A program made the translations under genes and the position numbers. Below the pieces are notes generated by a model. That model was given only the letters and a program-made list of their open reading frames with translations. It ran no database searches and was not told the origin of the DNA. DNA of 20,114 nt from DATGMS01 sp040905145 (GTDB taxonomy: Bacteria > Bacteroidota > Bacteroidia > Cytophagales > Cyclobacteriaceae), in the NCBI GenBank assembly GCA_040905145.1, contig JBBDSC010000192.1, positions 1 to 20,114 on the forward strand, given 5' to 3'. Positions within the stretch are counted from its first letter, which is position 1. Each line of letters opens with the position of its first letter. Shown piece after piece: positions 6,985-15,687 of this stretch.

Positions 6985-8016
6985 TCACATTTTTCCTAGA
7001 GCAACAACTGTTTTCAGCAATCTGTCGTGTACCGCTTTCCTTGATTCTGTAAATCTTGATTTATCATAACAATGGGTATAATTACTAAGATGCAAAACGA
7101 TTTTGTTTTCATCTTCGGAAAATTCGACTGAAATCCTAAGACCGCTGGAATAGTCCAATTGAACCAAATTCATTTGGTCCAAATCAGTGGTACCTTTCCT
7201 GCCGGTCAATAGGTTCGCGAAAACCCTTTTTTTATAATCAGTGATCAAGATCAGCTCTTCATGAATTATGTCTGCCGGTGGATTTGACCTGTACTTATCA
7301 AACATTTTTTTTGATCCTGAGGCTATATTAAAAGTTTTCTCCCCATAAAGGTTATACCTGGTTTGAATAGCAACATGTTTATCAAAAAGAGAAAGCTCCT
7401 GGGATTTCAGGCGCACCATCATTCTCGACACCATATCCAGTAGAGCCAATGCATTTTTAGTGGTATCTGAATGCAATAAAACGGTATTTCTATCATCAAA
7501 ACAAATTACCACGTCTTCATCCTCGTTTTGCAGGGCTTCTTTCAAAGAGTCGTAGCCTACATGAGTATATTTTATTTTCCCTTCATTTTTTTTAACAACA
7601 TTGTCGATCTGATTGGACAGAAGCAAAGATTTAATCACAAGTTTTTCAACAGGGGCTGAAGATTCTTCCGGAATACTTTCTGTCAAAAAAAATTCGGTCA
7701 GCAAAGCGGCTTGCTGATGCGCATTAAAAGCCTGAAACTTATCTTCCGGATTTTTATAGGCCAAAATCACTCTTTTCAACTCAGCATCGAAACCCACAAT
7801 AAAGTCAGTCGCTTCATTTTTCGAGGTCTCTATAGCGGGCAATAAAAATTTATAATTGAGATTGCCATCATCCACTAGCGCAGGATCATAAAGCAATACC
7901 TTAAACTCCAAGGAACCTGAAATTTCAGGAAAATTTAATTTATGGTTTTTCGGCAAATATAATATTCCTTTGACCAATTCATTCAATTCTGATGATTCCA
8001 TACTTTCCATGATCAT
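6985..8016 (-). CDS. Hypothetical protein, about 343 residues
   Basis: I do not recognise this family. The product is soluble, without signal peptide or membrane helix. It has a run of acidic residues near the middle (ALQNEDEDVVICFDDRN), a KNALALLDMVSRMMVRLKSQELSL helix, and a C-terminal region alternating short strands and loops (LVQLDYSSGLRISVEF, KIVLHLSNYTHCYD). The open frame reaches a TTG at 8052, twelve codons further upstream. I chose the ATG at 8016, but ATGs at 8010 and 8001 are equally possible. It converges with the DeoR gene, with 36 bases between the stops and no clear terminator. Codon use and composition look native. It could belong to a lineage-specific family. Confidence 0.7.
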   Translation of the reverse strand: MIMESMESSELNELVKGILYLPKNHKLNFPEISGSLEFKVLLYDPALVDDGNLNYKFLLPAIETSKNEATDFIVGFDAELKRVILAYKNPEDKFQAFNAHQQAALLTEFFLTESIPEESSAPVEKLVIKSLLLSNQIDNVVKKNEGKIKYTHVGYDSLKEALQNEDEDVVICFDDRNTVLLHSDTTKNALALLDMVSRMMVRLKSQELSLFDKHVAIQTRYNLYGEKTFNIASGSKKMFDKYRSNPPADIIHEELILITDYKKRVFANLLTGRKGTTDLDQMNLVQLDYSSGLRISVEFSEDENKIVLHLSNYTHCYDKSRFTESRKAVHDRLLKTVVALGKM

Positions 8017-8052
8017 TATTTTCCTTATAGTTGAGCTATTAATTTCAGGCAA

Positions 8053-8391
8053 TGAGTGTTTTCAGGGTAATAATTATCAAAGCATTTGTCATTTTGATTT
8101 GAAATGAAAAAGCTTTTCACAGCCCAAAGGGGCGATAAGGCATGGGTAATAAAATTACCTGATTTTTATTGGATATTACTCCGGTGATTAGAATGCAAAA
8201 TTAGTTTAAATGCCCAAATAAAACAAACCGGGATCTGAACATAAAATAATTAAAAAGACCTCAGAAACCCTCTTTTTTCCCAAATGGACTCTATCCTTAA
8301 TTTTCTTTGTCAGCATTAGCTTCAGAGGCTATGAAACCATCTGCCTCTAAATGAGCTTTAGCCCAAGTTACCTGTCTATCTTAAATTATTC
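8053..8391. other. Intergenic region of 339 bp without a gene
   Basis: No convincing ORF is present. Two weak dyads are visible: GGTAAT/ATTACC (8145-8150 and 8154-8159, 3-base loop) and AGAGGC/GCCTCT (8324-8329 and 8343-8348, 13-base loop). The second lies just beyond the 3' end of the protease pseudogene but lacks a T run, so I do not call it a terminator. The promoter of the hypothetical gene at 8016 should lie here, but I see no good -7/-33 pair. Confidence 0.5.
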
Positions 8392-11300
8392 TTATTTAAT
8401 TTCATAAGCCGGCACCTGAGGCTTTATTGAAGGTTGTTCCTTTAAAAGCCTGAGCACTTCTTCTATGGCTTTTTCCAATTGCGGATCCTCCCCTTCTGCA
8501 AGCTGGGTGGGGTCTTCAGGAATTTCAATATCCGGATCTACCCCGTGTCCTTCCTTAAACCATTCCCCCTCAGCATCAAACATCCTAAAAGTAGGTACCG
8601 TCACCATCCCTCCATCAATCAATGAAGGGGCACCAGTGATCCCTATCAAACCGCCCCAGGTACGTGTACCGATCAAGGGGCCGAGACCTGATTTGCGGAA
8701 GTAGTCTGGGAACGCGTCTCCCCCTGATCCGCTCCATCCATTGATCAGCATTACTTTTGGACCAAAATTGGCTACCTGTGGCCATTGCCAGGTCTGTCCA
8801 TCCCTGACAGCCCAGAAAGCCGATGGCTTTCTGTTCAACAATTCTATAAAGCGGTCGGGAATCTGTCCTCCATTATTAAAGCGTTCATCTATGATCAGCC
8901 CTTCCTTGTTAAATTGCGCATAAAACATTCTTGTCAGTTCATATTGACCATCAAGGCCGGTGCTGGGCACATAAATATACCCTATTTTACCATCTGTTGC
9001 TTCCTCTACCCTTCTCCTGTTAGATTCTATCCATTCCAGGTTTCGAAGGCGGGTTTCATCGTTCAATGTTTTGACCAATACCGTTCTGGCCCCCTCTAAG
9101 GTTGGCTTGTTGTTCACTGTTAGTTCAATGGCCTGATCATCCAGTCCTTCAAAAGCAGCCCAAGGATCTTTATTTACATCCAAAAGGTTGTGGTTTACTT
9201 CCAGGATGTAATCCCCTTCACTGATGTTTATTCCTGGTTGATCCAAGGCAGACTTGACTTCATCCCATGGTGCCCCCTTCACCTTCCGCTCTACAAAATA
9301 GGCCCCTTCTTTTAATCCCCAGTCAATGCCCAAATAACCCATGGCTTTTTGAGGAGCCTGTTCAAGGTCTCCTCCTCCCCTGTAGGTATGAGAAGCACTG
9401 ATTTCACCGATCAGTTCGCCTATTATATAGTTGATGTCCCAACGTGTGACCGCATGATCCACCAGCTGGCCATATTGCTTCTTCATGGCTTCCCAGTCAA
9501 TCCCATGCATGTTCGGATCATAGAAAAAATCCCTTTCCAACCTCCAGGCTTCTAAAAACAGCTGCTTCCATTCCTCTTGTGGCACCAGGGTCATCTCCAT
9601 CTTGTCCACAGGCATTTTTTCCTCCATTTTCTGGTCTTCTGCTATATCTACCACGGCAAAGGACCCTTCCGAATGGACCAATATCCTTTCCCCATTGGCC
9701 GACAAACTATAGCCACTTACCTTGTCCATAATGGCTTTCTCCTCCCTTTCTTTCACATCGTAATAAACAGCTTTACCACTCATCTCTTCAGTACCGGAGA
9801 CAGGATATTTCAAATAGATGATTTTTCCGGCTACGGCATTCAACCTCCGGTAATTTCCGGCTGTTGGCGGCAAGAGGACCATCCGGTTTTCTATCCCCTC
9901 CCAATCAATTTGAACTGGCTCATTATCGCCAGAGGATTCTTCCTCCTTTTCTTCTTCTTTTGTCACAGAAGTAGTGTCATTTTCAGGAGCTATAGGAGAG
10001 AGGGTTTCCTTTTTTAAAGGCAGTGCAGCTATTTGTGTCGAATTGGCATATATCCATGATCCTTCAAAATCACTGTAAACAGGGGAAAATTCACGATTGG
10101 TCAGGAAGTACAGGTATTTGCCCTCCGGATCAAAGACGGGATTCATATTATTATAAAACCCCGAAGTGATTTCTCTCAGGGTTTTATCTTTCACATCATA
10201 TACAGCTATGGCATTGTTCCTATTTGAAAGGTTTTTTTCAAAGGCCAAATAACGGCTGTCGGGGGACCAAGAAACAGTAAATTCGTGCAGGTTATATTGG
10301 TACAGAAACTTTTGTTTATCCACCTTGATGGTTTCATTATTGATCAGATCATAGATCTGAATAACCATGGCCTTATCCACAAAGGCAATAAATTTGCTGT
10401 CTGGTGACCAGTAGGTTTGGTACCGATATCCGGCGCCATAAGAGGTAAGCTTTTTTCTTCCCGTGGATTTTGTACATCCCTCAAGGTAAGTTCATATTCC
10501 CCCGACCGGTCACTCCAGTAGGCAATATATTGGCCATCAGGGGACCATGAGGGATAGCGTTCGGCTACACCGGATGACTGGGTGAGGTTGAATACCGGGC
10601 CATTTTCAGCAGGTACCGAGAATATTTCACCTCTGGCCTCAAAAAGCCCCCGCTTTCCATCATGGGTTAGCCAAGCATTTTGGATCAGCTTACTCACTGG
10701 TTCCTTCGGGGCCATAAGCGTGGAAGCATCGGTTGTTACTTGAATGGCTACACGATCATACTTTTCAGTTTCCAAGTTTAACAGGTAGACATTTCCCCCT
10801 GCTTCAAAAACCATATCTCCCGGGCCTATGCTGGGAAACCGGATGTCAAAATCACTAAAGTTGGTAATCTGCCGCATTTCTTTAGTTTTAAGATCATAGT
10901 TCCAAATATTGTTACGCTGGTCCTCCCCCCTATCAGAAAGGAAATAGATGTTGTCCCCTGACCACATGGGGAATTCATCATTCGCTATGCTGTTGCTGAT
11001 GTTTTCCGAACGGTTGTTCTCCAGGTTAAATAGCCAAATATCCGTTGCCATGCCACCTCGATATCTTTTCCAGGTTCTAAACGCCCTGCTTTTAGGGGTA
11101 TAGGCTATTTACTTTCCATCAGGGGAAATCATTCCAAATTCCCCATAGGGTACTGGTAGTTTTACAGGAAGCCCGCCCTGATCAGAAACTTTGAAAAACT
11201 GACTATAACGCTGCTTTTCACTTTGGGCATGCCCCCTTGGGAAGGCATGACATATACATCCACATTGCCACTATAGTTGCCACTAAAGGCGATCCGGGAA

Positions 11301-11521
11301 CCATCAGGAGAAAAGCGGGGGAACACTTCTTCCCCCTTCGCAGAGGTCAATTTGCTGGCCACGCCCCCTCCCTTGGGCACCACCCAAATGTCCCCGCCGT
11401 AAGAAAAGGTAATATGCGTCTCTGAAACATCCGGATATTGTACAATTTTGGCATCAATTTGGCCCTTTAAGACCAGTGGTACGGCAAGGAAAGCCAGAAT
11501 AAGGAAAGGGATATTTTTCAT
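8392..11521 (-). pseudogene. Tricorn-type S41 serine protease, inactivated by three lesions
   Basis: The N terminus (11521) has a signal peptide, suggesting export to the periplasm, and then WD40/PD40 propeller repeats (SYGGDIWVVPKGGG, PRFSPDGSRIAFSG and later SWSPDSRYLAFEK). A PDZ-like segment (GYLGIDWGLKEGAYFVERKVKGAPWDE) and the S41 protease domain follow. Within the long 3' reading frame (numbered from the codon ending at 10380) the tricorn tetrad is present: Ser330-His331, Ser552 in SGSGGDAF and Glu610 in EGHGV. The 5' part is broken three times: a deletion of roughly 30-35 residues with frame loss near 11225, a TAA at 11109-11111 inside SPDGK-IAYTPKSRAF, and a one-base loss in an A run at 10451-10456 after NPREEK. 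Family members act in peptide degradation. This copy should give no full-length product, though internal initiation cannot be excluded. Confidence 0.88.
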
Positions 11522-11643
11522 GGGTATATCATTTGTTATTGAATTGAAAAGATAGCTATTGGCTTGTACCTGGTTAAGAACTGCCCTGACCCAGCGAGAT
11601 GAAATAAAATGCAGGTTAATTTAAGTATTATTATCCAAATTTT

Positions 11644-13017
11644 TCAAAATTCTTTTCTCATAAACATCCTTGGTTTTGGCTTCAACAAATTTTTACTTAA
11701 TTGGTTAAACCGATAGATCAAAAGTACCCCTGTGCAGGTTAGCCCGATCAATAATCCATACCAAATCCCCTGCTCTTTGAACCCAAGATAAAAAGCAAAG
11801 AAATAACCCAAGGGCAAGCCCACCACCCAATAAGCAATTAAAGTAATAATAGTTGGGGTTTTGACATCTGCCATGCCGCGAAGTGCCCCAAGCCCCACCA
11901 CTTGAAGCCCATCTGAAAGTTGAAAAAAGCCGGCAATCACCAGTAAACTGGCAGTCATCTTTATTACCGGCAGATCCTCTATGTAAAACAGCGGTAGATA
12001 ATTCCGGAAAGCAATAAGCATAATGGCAAAGGCCAACATAAATATGGCCACCATTCCAAAAGCGGTAAACCCTATTTCCCTAAGGCTTTTAATATCATTT
12101 CTTCCCAGTTGATTTCCCACCCTCACCATGGCTGCCGCAGAGAGGCCCGAAGCCATCATATAACTAATGGAAGCTAAATTAACGGCAATCTGATGAGCGG
12201 CCAAAGCATTCACCCCGATCCAGCCCATCATTATCGCCGCTGCACTAAAGGCACCCACTTCAAAAATAAACTGAAACCCAGTGGGCACTCCAATGTGGAG
12301 CATTCGTGTTATCAACGGGAAACTTAATTTCTTAAACCCAAAGCCAATTTTATACGAGGCATATCTTTTGGAAATCCAAACGTAATAAAAGATCATTACT
12401 GCCATCAGAATCCTGGAAATCAGGGTGGCCCATCCTGCGCCATTAAGTCCCATTGCGGGAAAACCCAATTCCCCATAGATCAGTACCCAATTCAAAAAAA
12501 TATTGATCAGATTGCAAAAAATAGTGATGGACATGGCTTGTTTGGTCTGTGACAATCCCTCGGTAAACTGCTTGAAGGTCTGAAAAAACATAAAAGGAAT
12601 CAGGGAAAGTGTAATGATCCCAAGGTAAGGTATTGCCAATTTAACCACTTCCACCGGTTGGTTCAGATGGAATAAGGACGGAGCTGCAAGAAGGACCAAA
12701 AGGAACAGAACACATCCTGTAAAAGCATTGATAACAAATCCATGTTTTAAAAGTCGGGCTATTCTTTTATGTTTTCCTTCTCCGTCAGCCGCAGCTACCA
12801 AAGGTGTTATGGCCATTGAAATGCCAATGCCAAACATCAGTACCACAAAAAATATACTGTTGGCCAAAGAGGCCGCAGCCAATGGTTCTGCCCCCAGTCT
12901 TCCTACCATCATACTATCGGCAACGCCGACCATGACCTGACCCAGCTGACTCAACATGACGGGGTAAGCCAAAGATAGCGTCTTGGGAAAATGTGCCCTG
13001 AAATTTACCCCACTCAT
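11644..13017 (-). CDS. MATE family efflux transporter (NorM-like)
   Basis: A 457-residue inner-membrane exporter of the multidrug and toxic compound extrusion family, normally driven by a Na+ or H+ gradient. It has about 12 hydrophobic helices in two similar halves. The N-terminal LAYPVMLSQLGQVMVGVADSMMVGRLGAEPLAAASLANSIFF stretch is typical, and the second half repeats the pattern with FEVGAFSAAAIMMGWIGVNALAAHQIAVNLASISYMMASGLSAAAMVRVGNQLG. Length is normal and no frame damage is seen. It starts at an ATG 102 bases downstream of the Nudix gene and may share its transcript. The substrate, drugs or a metabolite, cannot be inferred. Confidence 0.93.
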   Translation of the reverse strand: MSGVNFRAHFPKTLSLAYPVMLSQLGQVMVGVADSMMVGRLGAEPLAAASLANSIFFVVLMFGIGISMAITPLVAAADGEGKHKRIARLLKHGFVINAFTGCVLFLLVLLAAPSLFHLNQPVEVVKLAIPYLGIITLSLIPFMFFQTFKQFTEGLSQTKQAMSITIFCNLINIFLNWVLIYGELGFPAMGLNGAGWATLISRILMAVMIFYYVWISKRYASYKIGFGFKKLSFPLITRMLHIGVPTGFQFIFEVGAFSAAAIMMGWIGVNALAAHQIAVNLASISYMMASGLSAAAMVRVGNQLGRNDIKSLREIGFTAFGMVAIFMLAFAIMLIAFRNYLPLFYIEDLPVIKMTASLLVIAGFFQLSDGLQVVGLGALRGMADVKTPTIITLIAYWVVGLPLGYFFAFYLGFKEQGIWYGLLIGLTCTGVLLIYRFNQLSKNLLKPKPRMFMRKEF

Positions 13018-13050
13018 ATTTTATATGAAGTTGAAGTGTTGAAAAGTGAA

Positions 13051-13113
13051 GGAGTTATTAAACCCATACACTTATAAACCCTGGAGTTGAAGTTATTAAA
13101 GCCATACATTTAT
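13051..13113. repeat. Imperfect direct repeat (two 25-bp copies, 38-bp period)
   Basis: Positions 13051-13075 and 13089-13113 agree at 22 of 25 bases, sharing AGTTATTAAA and CCATACA. Related GAAGTTGAAG-type words flank the first copy. The repeat fills most of the 102-base gap between the MATE and Nudix genes. It has no dyad symmetry and is most simply a slippage-type intergenic repeat. Confidence 0.6.
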
Positions 13114-13119
13114 TACTCT

Positions 13120-13662
13120 TTATCCTATCCCCAACAATTTCCCTGTCTTTAGTAACCCAGCTATACTTATGGCATCTGTAATCTCCCCTTTCATTACTTT
13201 ATCTATGGCTTCTGCCAAGGGCAACTTTAGGATTTCCAGATCTTCTGTATCCTCAAATTCCGTTACCCCCAAGGTCAGGTCTTCCGCCAAAAAAACATAA
13301 CCTTCCTCATCGGAAACGGAATTGGAAGGATGAATCTTCATGATCATTGTCCATTTGGAAGCCGTTAATCCTGTTTCCTCTTTTAATTCTCTTTTGGCAC
13401 TTTCAAGAACACTTTGGGCAAGCGGGCCTCCTCCCATAGGTATTTCCCAGGAATATTCCTGTAAAGTATACCGGAACTGACCGATAAGCCAGGTATTAAG
13501 TTCCTCATCCACAGGAATAACAGCAGCAGCAACATTCTGAAAAAGCACCTTACCATAAATACCCTCCTTGCCACCGGGAGTGATCACCTCATGTTCTTCC
13601 AGGTTTATCCATGGATTGGCATAGATCAACTTCTTGTGTATTGTCTTCCAAGGGTTCTTCAT
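13120..13662 (-). CDS. Nudix hydrolase, ADP-ribose pyrophosphatase-like
   Basis: A 180-residue cytoplasmic Nudix enzyme that probably cleaves ADP-ribose or another nucleoside diphosphate derivative. The Nudix box spans residues 77-99: GGGPLA, Gln83, then seven residues to REL-K-EETGL. The metal-binding REXXEE core is intact, but the first Glu of the consensus (G-x5-E) is Gln83. Upstream strands FRYTLQEYSWEIPMGGG and the later MKIHPSNSVSDEEGYVFLAEDLT match the ADP-ribose pyrophosphatase group. It lies just downstream of the Lrp-type regulator but is separated from it by a terminator, and is followed by the MATE gene. Length and frame are normal. Confidence 0.92.
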   Translation of the reverse strand: MKNPWKTIHKKLIYANPWINLEEHEVITPGGKEGIYGKVLFQNVAAAVIPVDEELNTWLIGQFRYTLQEYSWEIPMGGGPLAQSVLESAKRELKEETGLTASKWTMIMKIHPSNSVSDEEGYVFLAEDLTLGVTEFEDTEDLEILKLPLAEAIDKVMKGEITDAISIAGLLKTGKLLGIG

Positions 13663-13678
13663 CGCTAATAATCCATAA

Positions 13679-13707
13679 AAAAAGGGTGACTAAAAGCCAC
13701 CCTTTTT
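13679..13707 (-). terminator. Intrinsic terminator between the Lrp-type regulator and Nudix genes
   Basis: On the minus strand AAAAAGGGTGGC and GTCACCCTTTTT form a 12-base stem with one A-C mismatch around a 5-base loop, followed by further Ts. It lies 18 bases after the stop of the Lrp/AsnC gene, so it should end that transcript. The A/T tracts on both sides would allow some activity in the other direction. Confidence 0.8.
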
Positions 13708-13725
13708 AGTTAATCTACATGAGAT

Positions 13726-14208
13726 TTATGCTGGGATGGGCAACACTTTGCTGTCCTTGAAAGTAGAAAGAATTACCATAGACTGCATGGAATCTACTTC
13801 TTTGATTTCACTTACTTTCTCCAACATTAATTTTTGATAAGCAGTGATATCTTTGGAAATGATTTTAAGTATGAAATCACCGGTACCTGTGATGTGATGG
13901 CATTCAATGATTTCCTGAATACCATTAATTTCTTTCATAAAAGCATCAATATTGCTTTTGTTGTGTCCGATAAGGCCCACCAATACAAAAGTGCTTACTC
14001 CAAGACCGATCTTTTCAGGATCAAGTTTGGCATGATAACTTTTGATGATTCCTGATTGCTCCAGCTTTTTCACCCTTTCCAAAGTAGGTGCAGGGGACAG
14101 TCCAATGTCTTTTGAAAGTTGTGCATTGGTGATCTTAGCATGAGCCTGAAGAATCTCTAGAATCTTGCGGTCTATTTTGTCAAATTTCACTTTTATGTTA
14201 TTATCCAT
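13726..14208 (-). CDS. Lrp/AsnC family transcriptional regulator
   Basis: A 160-residue regulator of the leucine-responsive/feast-famine family. The N-terminal helix-turn-helix domain covers about residues 9-58: DKIDRKILEILQAHAKITNAQLSKDIGLSPAPTLERVKKLEQSGII, the usual AsnC signature. The RAM ligand and oligomerisation domain follows (about 70-150), with STFVLVGL, IIECHHITGTGDFILKI and MQSMVILSTFK. Such proteins form dimers to octamers and respond to amino acids. It has its own candidate promoter and terminator, so it is probably monocistronic. Autoregulation is common in the family but nothing in the sequence shows it. Confidence 0.94.
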   Translation of the reverse strand: MDNNIKVKFDKIDRKILEILQAHAKITNAQLSKDIGLSPAPTLERVKKLEQSGIIKSYHAKLDPEKIGLGVSTFVLVGLIGHNKSNIDAFMKEINGIQEIIECHHITGTGDFILKIISKDITAYQKLMLEKVSEIKEVDSMQSMVILSTFKDSKVLPIPA

Positions 14209-14240
14209 ATTATAAAGTATTTACAGAATTATATGTCGTG

Positions 14241-14248
14241 CAAAGGTA
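14241..14248 (-). promoter_or_regulatory. -7 box of the Lrp/AsnC gene (TACCTTTG)
   Basis: TACCTTTG on the minus strand is an exact TAnnTTTG match, 32 bases upstream of the ATG at 14208. A start near 14234 would give a leader of about 25 bases. The -33 region is AT-rich without a clear TTTG. Confidence 0.55.
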
Positions 14249-14418
14249 ATATATTTTCATTATATTTTAAAAGTATTTTTAAAAAAAACGGCCAGACTTA
14301 CGGAATATTGTTATCAGATGCAATAATTTTATAAAACAAACAGGTCCCTTTTATCCCTTTTCGCAGAAAAAGTTAAATTTTCTCCTGACTTTAATTAAAT
14401 CCGATCTTCAGACAATAA

Positions 14419-15612
14419 TTAAAGTTTATTCTTTTTAATAAAATCCCGGGCTTCTTTATGGGCCGGATGTTTCCGCTTAGCAATCTTTTTCACTTGGTTA
14501 AAATAATCCTTTGCCTTTTTCTTATTCCCTTCATATGTTGTTATTTTCCCCAGATGGATCAATGAATATAAATAATAACCGCTCTCCTGACTTTCCGACT
14601 CCATCCCAAAATCAACGGCTCTTTGATAATATTTTTTTGCTTCCGTTAACTGATTGATCCTTTCATAAAATTGGGCGGCAAAAAAAGAAGCATATCTCCC
14701 ACTATTCGCTTCATACCCGATTTGGTTTTCATCTATTCTTCTAAGGATTTCCATCGAAACTTCCTTTGCTTCCGCGTCTCTGCCTACAGCATACAGTTGC
14801 CTGGCATAAAATCTATGGAAGTAGGGGTTGTTGGGAAACTTTTCATGCAGATAAGAAGTAATGTTCAAGGCTTCATAGGGTTTCCGTTCTTCAGATGCAT
14901 ACAAACGAAAAAGGAAATACTGTGCCTCAACTCTTGCATAAAATGCATTATCCGAAACCTCCTCCAATTGCTTTAGCCCCAAATCCTTATCTCCCTCTGG
15001 GAAAAGCATCATCACCGGCCTCAAAAGGGGATAATTTTTAGGTATCCATACGGAAAAGTAATTGAACAATGCATCTCCAAGCAATAATTCAACATTCAGT
15101 TCCTCTTCCCCCCTACTCAACTCCAGGTATTTCAAAGCATTTCTACCAGAAAAACCTGCCTTGGCCCAACTTTTCCGTTCGCTGTACAGCCTGCCTTCAA
15201 AACCATACGCTGCTGCCAGAAAAAAAGCAGCTTCCTTATTATCGGAGTCGGCATCCAATAAGACATGGGCTTTTTCAATCGTCTCCCCCATATACCTCAA
15301 AAATATATCATCATATTTTTTGTTCTCCATATCTGGGACAATCTTCCACCATTGGCTTAATCCCATCAAAAAATAAGGCAAAGGGTGATCGGGATAAGTA
15401 TAGCTCATGACCGTAAATCCTTTTTCGGCAGTCTCAAAATCAAAATTATAAAGGCTGTTCACAGCTTCCGTGATCCTAAATTGAAGACCCTTGTTTAATA
15501 ATAGATATTTTGATTCTGCCGGTTCGCTGTTTTGTTTCCCGAAAGACATTTGGGCCTCCATAGTTCCAGAGAGTAAAAAGCTGATTATTAAAAGCAATAG
15601 GTGCTTTCTCAT
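14419..15612 (-). CDS. Secreted tetratricopeptide repeat (TPR) protein
   Basis: A 397-residue helical-repeat protein with an N-terminal signal peptide (hydrophobic residues 4-15, probable cleavage after about residue 20, TMEA-Q), so it is probably periplasmic or surface-associated. TPR-like helix pairs are recognisable as SLYNFDFETAEKGFTVMSYTYPDHPLPYF near the start, YFHRFYARQLYAVGRDAEAKEVSMEIL, AAQFYERINQLTEAKKYYQRAVDFG and LGKITTYEGNKKKAKDYFNQVKKI towards the end. No enzymatic motif is seen. It is divergent from the small membrane protein gene, sharing a 75-base intergenic region that holds an inverted repeat. A scaffold or protein-interaction role is an inference only. Confidence 0.85.
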   Translation of the reverse strand: MRKHLLLLIISFLLSGTMEAQMSFGKQNSEPAESKYLLLNKGLQFRITEAVNSLYNFDFETAEKGFTVMSYTYPDHPLPYFLMGLSQWWKIVPDMENKKYDDIFLRYMGETIEKAHVLLDADSDNKEAAFFLAAAYGFEGRLYSERKSWAKAGFSGRNALKYLELSRGEEELNVELLLGDALFNYFSVWIPKNYPLLRPVMMLFPEGDKDLGLKQLEEVSDNAFYARVEAQYFLFRLYASEERKPYEALNITSYLHEKFPNNPYFHRFYARQLYAVGRDAEAKEVSMEILRRIDENQIGYEANSGRYASFFAAQFYERINQLTEAKKYYQRAVDFGMESESQESGYYLYSLIHLGKITTYEGNKKKAKDYFNQVKKIAKRKHPAHKEARDFIKKNKL

Positions 15613-15640
15613 TGTTTTTTTTTATTTCCCGTAAAATTAC

Positions 15641-15662
15641 ATGCTAATCCAAACATTAGCAT
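15641..15662. promoter_or_regulatory. Operator-like inverted repeat in a divergent promoter region
   Basis: ATGCTAAT (15641-15648) and ATTAGCAT (15655-15662) are perfect 8-base arms around CCAAAC. The right arm touches a TACTTTTG -7 box reading rightwards, and the left arm abuts a TAATTTTA box (15632-15639) reading leftwards. A dimeric regulator bound here could control both divergent genes; its identity is unknown. Confidence 0.5.
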
Positions 15663-15669
15663 ACTTTTG
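15662..15669 (+). promoter_or_regulatory. -7 box (TACTTTTG) for the membrane protein gene
   Basis: An exact TAnnTTTG match. A start about seven bases downstream would give a short leader before the ATG at 15688, which supports that start over the upstream GTG at 15601. No clear -33 TTTG is seen. Confidence 0.5.
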
Positions 15670-15687
15670 GATGGATTTAATAAATTT

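Noticed and set aside
8324..8348. Stem-loop behind the protease as an intrinsic terminator
   Set aside because: The 6-base stem has a 13-base loop and no following T run on either strand.
8465..10017. Several plus-strand ORFs of 60-146 codons opposite the protease
   Set aside because: They lie antisense to a recognisable tricorn coding sequence and show no protein-like motifs or start signals.
10344..11051. Separate functional gene in the middle of the protease
   Set aside because: Its sequence is propeller blades continuous with both neighbours once the stop and the one-base slip are corrected.
15601..15687. 29-codon N-terminal extension of the membrane protein from a GTG
   Set aside because: It overlaps the divergent TPR start and would lie upstream of the -7 box at 15662; the ATG at 15688 is better placed.
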